Shown: positions 56,028 to 64,000 of the stretch, piece after piece
Layout of the letters: each line of letters opens with the position of its first letter
Position numbering within the stretch: the stretch's first letter is position 1
Source: Macrosoma leucophasiata
Lineage: Eukaryota; Arthropoda; Insecta; Lepidoptera; Hedylidae
Assembly: GCA_036365455.1 (NCBI GenBank)
Contig: JAWQUS010000017.1
Coordinates: 4,712,001-4,776,000, forward strand
DNA: 64,000 nt
Direction of reading: 5' to 3'
Notes under the pieces: generated by a model
Told to the model about the DNA's origin: nothing
Seen by the model: the letters and a program-made list of their open reading frames with translations, nothing else
Databases searched by the model: none
Program-made: the position numbers and the translations under genes

Positions 56028-57317
56028 AGAAATTATGACGAATAAAGTCAAATTAAATTTAACTAAAGATTTTAATGCTTCTGTGGCTTACATATTTAGG
56101 ATTCGTTGAATGTTAATAGTCCTCATCGCGGACCTCTTTTTACATGATACAGAAAAAACTTAACGCCCGGGTGTGCTCATGTTTGAATGAATACCTACGT
56201 GTGAGCTTACTCTCCTGTCCAGCCGATTAATGAAATAAACGCATTAAACACTCAGTCTCACTTCAATGGACTAAGTAATTTTTGACAAATTTTCTGAAAA
56301 TCTTCTAAAATTTTCGACATCGCTTTTTCATTTATATATGAATTAACGGTTACTATACAGTAAGCGCTAAATACTCGACCGTCAAAAAATTCCATAAAAT
56401 TAAAAAAAAAATCGCAAAAAAGTTGATACAATTATCATTAAGAAGTACTCAAAAGTAATAGCAGCCTTTGAACAGCTTTAACAGCAATTCAAAGCCTAAA
56501 GCGTATTTTTTCCAACAATTAGATCACACCTTGAGATTAGATTTTTCTTTTCAAGTTATATCCCACGAAACCCAGGTAAACGCTCGATGGCTTTCAAATT
56601 ACTTTTAATAACGTCTCTCGTAGACGTACCAAGTAATTAAACACTAATGGACTTGACTTCTGAAGTGAAGGTTGTAGAGGGGTTGTCGACCCATAGATTC
56701 TTCCACACTCATTGCTCCCTTTGATTGATGCAACATTTAAAATGCTGAAAGTTCTATAGTAGTAGCTGCTGATTTACGTAGTAGTCAGCTGTGTAATGTT
56801 ATAATAAGCTTATTGACAGTTTTTCAAAAACTGCTTTTGTGGCTTTGAAAATCCAGTTATTTAAAATATATAAAATAATTTAAAATATATAGTAAATATT
56901 TTTATGGAATACGAAAGATAAAAAATTAGGTTCATTTTGCTTATAAAGGTTACGAATTTTCATTTCCGCCTAAAACGCTCTGAAGTGTCATGGCGTCTTT
57001 TAGTCGTCATATGTTCCGAAACAAACAGCTGTGAAGTGAGAAAATCGATACTACTCGATACAATGCTTATGAATTTGTGACGTCACGCGTTCTCATTTGG
57101 TGTCACGTGATCAACTTATGCATTTACATGTAGTTAATGCATGAAAATATTATTTATTCTCATATGTTTTAACAATTCAGATTGATTTTCGTAATGTTTC
57201 GTATGTTATTTTACAGACTTAGTGCCAAAAAGCCTATTACAATGGTTTCACTGAGTACCTATTCTAAATACTACAATATGTTTTAGGTTTAGGGTAGTAT
57301 TATGGAATCGGATAAAC
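56028..57317. other. Unassigned AT-rich DNA
   Basis: No gene or recognised repeat. Confidence 0.4.
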
Positions 57318-57323
57318 GCCAAT

Positions 57324-57581
57324 CATCATCATCATTTCAGCCGAAAGACGTCCTCTGCTGAACAAAGGCCTCCCCCAAAGAATGCCACAACGAACGGTCC
57401 TGGGCCGCCCTCATCCAACGATTGCCCGCGACCTTCACCAGGTCGTCGGTCCACCTCATGGGGGGCCTGCCTACGCTTCGTCTTCCGGTACGCGGTCGCC
57501 ACTCTAGAACTCTTCTGCCCCAACGGCCGACAGTTCTGCGAGCTATGTGCCCTGTCCACTGCCACTTGAGTTTCGCTATTG
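57324..57581 (-). mobile_element. RTE-1 3' fragment
   Basis: On the minus strand it encodes AKLKWQWTGHIARRTVGRWG, then VGRPPMRWTDDLVKVAGNRW and ends FVQQRTSFG, stop, then (ATGATG)n. A 6-bp GCCAAT repeat brackets it (57318-57323 and 57582-57587), short for this family, so the exact boundary may shift. It is very close in sequence to the 3374-3700 fragment. Confidence 0.82.
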
Positions 57582-57587
57582 GCCAAT

Positions 57588-58260
57588 AATGGAAATAAAA
57601 AAAAATACGACTTCTTCCTATTTTAAGTAGCATACCATGTTCAAGTGAGTAGGAAGCATATTGTAGCCATTTGAAGAATGAAGACAGACTGTCACTAGGC
57701 AAAAAAATAATTGAGAATTAATGTTCAGAATTTCAGATCCCGTTCCGTCTCGGCACGCTGCGGCCGCTGTCTGGCCAGACCTTAACATTTTCAACTATTA
57801 TGTAATAATCACGTCGCTTAATATGACGAAAATTATGTGAAATTATGGCCTAAGTTATGTAGATCTTTAATTCTAAAGATGTCATATCGTATTGCTTGTT
57901 TACTATTGAAGGATTGGTGGAAGATACTTAGTGTAGGTATCTTCCTGAAATTCACCTCAGTGACACTGGCAAATGCCCACTAATTAGAAATCTTGACGAC
58001 AAAATTTAATAAAGAAACCTCACAAACTTTAACCGCGCGTAAATTTATTGAAGGTGAGTCATTTCCATTCGTTAACCTTTGATGTTTATGAGGTTGTTGA
58101 TCTGACTGCTGATACTATATAGCGATACCCTTCCTTTTTATAGCAATGTGTTTTGATAAACATTACGCATTACATAATTTAATTAGATCACACTTTTTTT
58201 GCACGACTGCAGAAGCAGATGAGCCAGGTGTTTCGTAAAACTAGCTTATACGTACTTAAC
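57588..58260. other. Unassigned AT-rich DNA
   Basis: No gene or repeat recognised. Confidence 0.4.
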
Positions 58261-58263
58261 TAA

Positions 58264-58407
58264 GCCTGGGTTGCGCCACATCATTTGTTATAGTAATTGT
58301 TGCATTGCACATCCTTCTCTAACTTAAGGAAATATGTTAAAGTTAGAGCACGATGTGAAATGTTACAGTAACTTTAACCTTAACAAAAATCGTGGTGCAA
58401 CCCAGAC
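58264..58407. mobile_element. GCTGG.TTGCACC MITE
   Basis: Inverted ends GCCTGGGTTGCGCCAC and GTGGTGCAACCCAGAC; the interior ACATCCTTCTCTAACTTAAG and AACTTTAACCTTAAC match the copy at 20408. Flanks are TAA (left) and TTA (right). Confidence 0.7.
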
Positions 58408-58440
58408 TTAAAGTTGAGTAATTTTTTATGTCATTAGTCT

Positions 58441-58925
58441 ATTATGGCAAACAAGCATATACCTAGTTGACATTGATGGGTAAGTAATAGCACACCGCGG
58501 ACACTCCGTCAGAATTCCATACAAACGATTAATTTGGTTTCTATTACACAGACATCAATCAGTGACGTGTATTTACACGCGCACCTGTGTGCGTAGCACG
58601 TAGAAAACACCAACCGTCGCGCCCAAAAGAGGGGAAGTGGTTGAGGGATGCGGGCAAATCGGGCGGGACGTCGAAGTGTCCATTCTATACGTAGTATTAT
58701 TACATATTCTCTGGTAATAGTGTTGCCTATAAACATCGTACGTACCATGGTTTCATCTTCATGAAACCAGAGATTTCAATGTGGATTGCCACTCTAGAGG
58801 CCTAAGGTATTACGCCTAATTACAGATCCGTACATTGCCACCTTACCGGAACACGATGGTGCTAAATATTACCAATTAGCGGCAAGTAGGTAATGCGGTG
58901 GTGCCTTCGCTCTCTACCATCAATG
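58441..58925 (-). repeat. Metulj-like SINE split by another element
   Basis: The minus-strand SINE 3' part (ATTATGGCAAACAAGCATAT, GACATTGATGGGTAAG) at 58441-58490 resumes at 58714-58925 (GTTGCCTATAAACATCG, GGAACACGATGGTGCTAAAT, GCGGCAAGTAGGTAATGCGG) after copy C of the CACACCGCGG family. The SINE is therefore the older of the two. Confidence 0.8.
58491..58713 (+). mobile_element. CACACCGCGG repeat family, copy C
   Basis: A 223-bp element from CACACCGCGGACACTCCGTC to TACATATTCTCTG with a perfect 7-bp duplication GTAATAG (58484-58490 and 58714-58720). It sits inside a recognisable SINE whose sequence continues on both sides, which proves that the ends are true insertion boundaries. Confidence 0.9.
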
Positions 58926-59491
58926 TAAAACATTGCCAAATTAACAGAAAAGTTACATACACTATTTAGCAAAAGATAAATAATTGATGAAGTTAATAAC
59001 GAAGCCCACCCGTGACTACGTACACAAAGAGCTACATTTATAATTCATGAACTCCGTCAAATAATATTCGAAGGGGTGAATCAAGATTTAGCCATCAAGA
59101 GTGAATACAGAAATCGTTATTCAACTCGCGTTCAATAAGCTCACATTGATTGTATTTTAATAAACGTCAAACATTACATTTACCGATGAAGATTTGCCAA
59201 TATGTCCATTGAAAGCGAAATTTATTCGAATACCCAGAGACTTAACCCAAGAAATGCGTGTATAATGTATGTACGATAATCCGCGGTCGTTTTAAGTAGT
59301 ATTTCTATATAACAAGTTTATGGGCCGCCAAGCTTCTTCTTTCTAAATATAATAAATAAGAATCCGATATAAGAAAGACCTTCACTGATCTGTTTAATGG
59401 ATAAAACACATTTGATGGGTAATGTGGTACGTCAAAAATTTTTAAAAAAACAAGGTGTGCCACTTATAATGTTGGCCGGCCTACAATTAAA
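58926..59491. other. Unassigned AT-rich DNA
   Basis: No gene or repeat recognised. Confidence 0.4.
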
Positions 59492-59493
59492 TA

Positions 59494-60101
59494 CAGTAGA
59501 AGCTCTTTATTCGCGCTTCCTTCATTCACGTTTTCACTATTCGCGGATTGAAAAATTGCAACTCAAGTCCTATATTCGCGGCTTAGATTTCTTTATTCGC
59601 GGATTGAATCGGTACATCGGTACATATACAGGTGTCCCTAAATAAAAGCATTTGGAATCCGTTGTCAACGCGTCAAGAGATAATTAAAATAGACCTTATT
59701 TATTACAACTGCGCCTAGATTGTGTTTTCAATGGATAACTGCGTTGTTTGTTTCGTTCGACGGTTCCTTTGAGGTAATGTCGCCCTCGCCGCGGTCGGTG
59801 TTTTTAAGTAAACAAATTGAAAATTTAGATAAAACAAGCTTGTTACTCAAACCATAAAGTATATTATTGAATGCTGCCACAATTGGACCCTTGCCTAAAC
59901 CTGAAGATATTATGTAACTTATCAAAATGTATGGTCAAAAACTTAAATTAAGCAGATTTTTTTATGTTTGTTTTTTTTTTAATTCGCCGCCTAGGAACGT
60001 ATCCCCTATAATTCTATATAAATTACCATTCCATATTCACGGTTTCTATATTCGCGGCATATTTACGGAACGTATACCCCGCGAATAAAGAGCTTCTACT
60101 G
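59494..60101. mobile_element. Pogo/Tigger-like (Tc1-mariner) MITE
   Basis: A 608-bp element with perfect 22-bp inverted ends starting CAGTAGAAGCTCTTTATTCG and a TA duplication (59492-59493 and 60102-60103). The CAGTAGA start and TA target are typical of pogo/Tigger elements. TATTCGCGG words recur subterminally (59538, 59571, 59593; 60050). No DDE transposase is present. Confidence 0.88.
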
Positions 60102-60103
60102 TA

Positions 60104-61136
60104 ATAATTAAAAAAAGTTATTTTTGTTAATTAGGTATTTTTACTAGCGAATTAAAAAAAAATACACTTACAGTAAGTAAGTATAAAGCCTATACAATAT
60201 GTAAACGTAAGGGAGCCTATTTTTATCCTGTCTAAACTATTGAGCAGCCAGGTGTAAACAGGTATTAAAGCTGTAGTTAGTTTCACGTACTTGTTCAATA
60301 TATCAACCAAACATAATACTAAGCACTGTTTCATTGCGAATATGATGATGTAGGGGAGGTAAAAAATCTGTTTCAAATGACGAGTGCCGAATTTAAAAAA
60401 AAAATTAATGCTATTTCACTGCGACCGCACCATATAAAAGTTGATGCCAATTGTATAAAGAATCTAAAAGAGATATTGTTTTTATTTAAAGTTAACTTTA
60501 TTATTCAGTCATTTTAGGTTCTTCTCCAAAGATTTAACTCCAATTTTCATAATTTTGTTATATTTATATCCCATTTCCAAATCACTTAAAGATGATGTGG
60601 TAAAAAGAAGTGACTTTATAGCGAATCAACACATCCCCATTGCCAAATCTATAACAACGTTGACAAAGAAAAATTAAAAGTTCAACGCTAATTTTATTGA
60701 TATTGAAGATTGTACAGAGAAGTGCAAATGTTATAAAACACTAATGCACCTTTTCTTCTATTTGAGTTTTGATATAACAGCTTTGGACAATAATTGGCGA
60801 CCACATACATCGGACAAAGCAAGACTTTTGCAATTGAAACTGCACACAAGTTTAACAGAAGTGGGTCAGGCACCTCCATATATCAGTACTCCGTAGTAAT
60901 TGTCTGCACCCCTTTCACGATTAATTAGACAAATAGCAAACATGACGTCAGTTAATGGTACAGCTAGATCTAGGACAGCTTATTTATTTAAGTTAGTCAA
61001 ATTACGAGGTCCTTCATACATTTAATTTTGATAAATAAAAACTTGAATATATTGTACATTTTCGTAAACAATCATTTCAACTTTAACGTGTCAATTTCTC
61101 ATAACTTTTAGAGAATATGATTGATCCCTTAAATAT
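60104..61136. other. Unassigned AT-rich DNA
   Basis: No gene supported; overlapping frames up to 74 codons lack domains. Confidence 0.4.
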
Positions 61137-61139
61137 TTA

Positions 61140-61586
61140 CCCCCTTATTCATAAACGTATTTTAGCTAAAGTGTTGCTAATCTCTCCTTTCTTTTTCTAT
61201 CCTGCACATTTGACAATGAAACTGACAACTTGACTTCACTGGTGGTAGAGCTCCAGTGAAGGAGCTCGCAGGCGTAGGCACCACCGCATTACCTGATTTA
61301 CTTGCCGCTAAATGGTAGTGTTCAGCACTATCGTGTTCCGGTCAGGTGGTAATGTACGGCCCTGTAATTTCCGGCACAGAGGCATAACACCTTAGGCCTC
61401 AGGAGTGGTAACGCATTTGCATTTTGACCTTGGTCTTTGTGTGGGTGTCTATAGGCTGCAGTCATCACTTAACATCAATGTGAACTGCATGCTTGTTTGC
61501 CACTTCAATTACATAAAAAAAAAAAAAACAAAGACAAAGCATTCTAAAGCTAAAACGTATCTAATGTACGTTTATGAATAAGGGGC
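61140..61586. mobile_element. CCCCTTATTCATAAACG MITE holding a SINE
   Basis: Inverted ends CCCCTTATTCATAAACGT and ACGTTTATGAATAAGGGG, with TTA on both sides (61137-61139 and 61587-61589). The interior TTTTAGCTAAAG is complemented by CTAAAGCTAAAACG. A full-length SINE (61237-61529) is nested inside. The MITE alone is about 150 bp. Confidence 0.85.
61237..61529 (+). mobile_element. Metulj-like SINE, full-length (nested)
   Basis: Runs from CACTGGTGGTAGAGCTCCAG to TTCAATTACATA plus an A13 run, inside the MITE at 61140-61586. It closely matches the 45528 and 53848 copies, so it postdates the MITE. Confidence 0.9.
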
Positions 61587-62022
61587 TTAGAATATAGGTA
61601 GTTTTGGATCATATCTTTATGAACAATACGTCTATCATGCTATATGTATGTACATTTCATTCCTATAGTCCAATAATTCACAAGTTATCAATTTCCTTTC
61701 CTCGCATCCAAAACAAAAAAGAATTTTAAATGCTGTGACTCATATCAATATAATTAGTTTTATTATCTCGTTCAAAAAATAAACTGATAGGTATTTCGTT
61801 TTGCTGGCTTCGCGTGTTTGACTACTCATCTACGAATGACACACAAAGCGAATGCCAAACCGTTGCGACAGATTTCAAAAATCCGGACATGCTAGACTGA
61901 TGAATATCACAGACATTTTTGAATAGCCTCCAGAATTTAAGGGCAATCACGCATGTGTTCCCTTTTCGTCCAGTTTCATCGCTTTGTTCGTATGTTATAG
62001 CTATTTTATTTGGAAATATTAT

Positions 62023-62241
62023 TTCACTGGTGATAGAGCACAAGCGACGAAGCTCAAGGGCGTATGGACCACTGAATTACTATCGTGTTCCGGTCCTGTG
62101 GTAATGTAGCCTCGAGGTAGAGTGGCAACGCATCTACGTTGAACGCTCTGATTTTATGTAGATGTTTATAGGTTACAGTAATACTTACCATCAATGTGAA
62201 CTGAATACTTGTTTGCCACTTCACGACAGAAAAGATTTTTT
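62023..62241 (+). repeat. Diverged metulj-like SINE
   Basis: CACTGGTGATAGAGCACAAG, CGTGTTCCGGTCCTGTGGTA, GTGGCAACGCATCTACG and CATCAATGTGAACTGAATAC, with an internal deletion. It ends in an A-run tail-to-tail with the next SINE. Confidence 0.8.
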
Positions 62242-62244
62242 TCG

Positions 62245-62518
62245 TAATGGAAGTGGCAAACAACATGCAGTTTACATTGATGTTAAGTGATGACTGCAGC
62301 CTATATACACACAAAGACAAAGGCCAAAATGGAGATGCGTTACCACTCCTGGGGCCTAAGGTGTTATGCCTCTGGGTCGGAAATTACAGGGCCGAACATT
62401 ACCACCTGACCGGAACACGATAGTGCTGAACATTACCATTTAGCGGCAAGTAGGTTTATTAGGTAATGCGGTGGTGACTACGCCCGCGAGCTCCGTCGCT
62501 GGAGTTCTACCACCAGTA
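62245..62518 (-). mobile_element. Metulj-like SINE (minus)
   Basis: A near-complete minus-strand copy: GTAATGGAAGTGGCAAACAA at the 3' side to GGAGTTCTACCACCAGT at the head. It forms an inverted, tail-to-tail pair with 62023-62241. Confidence 0.88.
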
Positions 62519-62590
62519 AAAAAAGATGAAAACGAAGCAGCTTTAAGTTCGCTCGCAATTTTCAACATGCTGCACCTGGCTGTCTTTGTT

Positions 62591-64000
62591 ATGTATGTAT
62601 CTTCACGCCAGGTCCCTAACGGGGTAGGCAGAGAGTGTAGAGCGCCAGACATCCCGGTTCTGACAAACCTCTCGTGCCTCGTCTACCTTCATCATTCTCT
62701 TCATACATGCACGCCGATTCCTAAGACTTTTGACCCCACCATCAGACAGAACTCGACCTATTTGGTCATGGTAGGTCAGCCTTGGTCTTCCTGGGCCTCT
62801 GCAACCATCCACATTCGCATTGTATATCTGTTTAGTCATTCGCTCATTCGACATTCTTTCTATATGCCCGAACCATCGGAGCATGCCTTTTTTCATTTTT
62901 ACACCGATACTATCATTCACACAAAGTCTCTTTCTTACATCTTCATTACGAACGCGATCGGTGAGTGATACACCGCAGATCTTGCGCAAAGATCTCATCT
63001 CGACCGCGTTCAACTTACTTTCATGCTCTTTCCTGCATACCCAGCTCTCGCTTCCATATAAAAGCGTTGGAGTAAGTACAGCATTATGTACGGCTAGTCG
63101 AGCCCGCTGGCTGAGATGTTTCGATTCTAGCAGCTTACCCAACGCTCCATTCACGCAATTCCCAGCAAGCACTCTTCTTTCTATGTCAGTGGTGTACCTA
63201 CCATCCTTGCTAAAAGCACATCCAAGATATACAATTTCATCAACCTGTTCTAACACTGCATCATCTACTACTACCCTTGCATTTGTTCTCTGTTCATCTC
63301 TTTCAAATACTAATACTTTAGTTTTATCCACATTCAATTGTAAGCCTTTCTCCATACAATCCTCTTTCATGACTGTGACTAGTGCTTGTAGCCCAGATGG
63401 TGTAGAGCTAACAATTACCGCATCATCTGCGTAAAGCAGACAGTTCACCACTAAGTCACCCATACGCACTCCCACATCCATCAACTTCACCCTCTGGAGG
63501 CATTTGTCCAGATATATAATAAACAGCCTAGACGAAAGCACGCAACCCTGTTTGACACCGATGTTAACATCAAACCAGGGTGACATGTTACCATCTACCC
63601 GCACACATGCTTGACAGCCCACATACGTGGACTGTATTGCACGGAGCAGACTGCCATCAATACCATACTCTGGCAAAATGTCCCACAGCTCCTTTCGTAA
63701 TACCCTATCAAACGCTTTCTCCAAATCCACAAAACCGCAGAAAACCTTCTGGCTCACAGCAAGATGCTTCTCTACGATGTTGCGGAGGGAGAAAACTTGA
63801 TCCATACATCCTCTTCCAGTTCTGAAACCACCCTGTGCATCCCACAACAACCCGTCGGACTTCTCTTTCATTCTTCTTTCTAAGACTTTCCCATACACTT
63901 TAGCTGCCAAACTGATCAAACTGATCGCTCGATAGCTGGTGCAGTCCATACGTGAACCCTTGCCTTTATACAAAGGCACGATGACCGCACACCGCCAATC
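62591..64000 (-). mobile_element. Non-LTR retrotransposon RTE-2, 3' half
   Basis: Minus-strand element entering from beyond the window end; its 3' terminus at about 62591 is a short ATACATACATA tail directly after the stop codon. Short 3' copies at 16273 and 17205 confirm the terminus with target duplications. The clade is uncertain: the C-terminal tail resembles RTE-like elements, but the endonuclease region is outside the window. Confidence 0.88.
62603..64000 (-). CDS. RTE-2 reverse transcriptase (partial, open at the edge)
   Basis: An uninterrupted frame of 465 codons running off the window (DWRCAVIVPLYKGKG at the edge). The order is: RT fingers/palm with GGFRTGRGCMDQVFSLRNI, CGFVDLEKAFDRV, IGVKQGCVLSSRLF and the catalytic YADD (63422-63433), then thumb, LQLNVDKTKVLVFERD and VDEIVYLGCAFSKDGRY. 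The C-terminal part has MRSLRKICGVSLTDRVRNED, MLRWFGHIERM and GCRGPGRPRLTYHDQIGRVL, ending in TGA. The usual P after VLS in the palm motif is S here. No stop or frameshift is present, so this half could encode working protein. The real start lies outside. It polymerises cDNA from the element's RNA at the target site. Confidence 0.88.
   Translation of the reverse strand, partial: DWRCAVIVPLYKGKGSRMDCTSYRAISLISLAAKVYGKVLERRMKEKSDGLLWDAQGGFRTGRGCMDQVFSLRNIVEKHLAVSQKVFCGFVDLEKAFDRVLRKELWDILPEYGIDGSLLRAIQSTYVGCQACVRVDGNMSPWFDVNIGVKQGCVLSSRLFIIYLDKCLQRVKLMDVGVRMGDLVVNCLLYADDAVIVSSTPSGLQALVTVMKEDCMEKGLQLNVDKTKVLVFERDEQRTNARVVVDDAVLEQVDEIVYLGCAFSKDGRYTTDIERRVLAGNCVNGALGKLLESKHLSQRARLAVHNAVLTPTLLYGSESWVCRKEHESKLNAVEMRSLRKICGVSLTDRVRNEDVRKRLCVNDSIGVKMKKGMLRWFGHIERMSNERMTKQIYNANVDGCRGPGRPRLTYHDQIGRVLSDGGVKSLRNRRACMKRMMKVDEAREVCQNRDVWRSTLSAYPVRDLA

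Overview
This window looks like intergenic, transposon-dense DNA from a moth or butterfly (Lepidoptera). The inference rests on repeat content: an RTE-type non-LTR retrotransposon with a GATGAT-type 3' tail, many copies of a metulj/Bm1-like SINE, Helitrons ending in CTAG inserted between A and T, and a dispersed repeat bounded by GGGTTCCGTAG and GGCCCGACACGC. The DNA is AT-rich. I found no convincing host protein-coding gene. The only host-type gene is a tRNA-Leu(AAG) at 31288-31369, and it has two deviations from the usual sequence.

Layout. 0-9.9 kb: mostly unassigned DNA with small insertions (a 7-bp-TSD repeat, RTE and 5S-SINE 3' fragments with clear target-site duplications, a hAT-type MITE). 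9.99-11.88 kb: a Lepidoptera-type repeat split by a 1.13-kb inverted-repeat transposon with a TAA duplication. 13.8-18.6 kb: GC-rich nested retroelement debris, including a full-length SINE whose head resembles 5S rRNA. 20.4-23.2 kb: stacked inverted-repeat elements. 24-34 kb: sparse MITEs, the tRNA gene and the 3' end of a Jockey/CR1-like element. 34.58-35.16 kb: a flanked dimer of a tRNA-related repeat. 35.79-38.96 kb: an apparently full-length RTE element with a perfect 11-bp duplication and one internal stop. 39.4-41.4 kb: Helitrons (one with an expanded 122-bp minisatellite) and a PIF/Harbinger-like remnant carrying the start of a MADF domain. 43.3-47.1 kb: a local duplication split by a tRNA-SINE, a second Lepidoptera-type repeat split by a 5S-SINE, and a cluster of metulj-like SINEs. 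49-62.5 kb: hAT-, pogo- and Harbinger-like MITEs, TPRT fragments and SINEs. 62.6-64.0 kb: the 3' half of a second non-LTR element, open to the window edge.

The elements form an interacting community. Two autonomous-type non-LTR elements (called RTE-1 and RTE-2 here) left short 5'-truncated copies with duplications. The SINEs presumably borrow LINE machinery. Many short inverted-repeat elements carry TTA/TAA duplications, which fits PIF/Harbinger-type mobilisation. Repeat-in-repeat nesting gives internal empty sites that define several insertion boundaries to the base.
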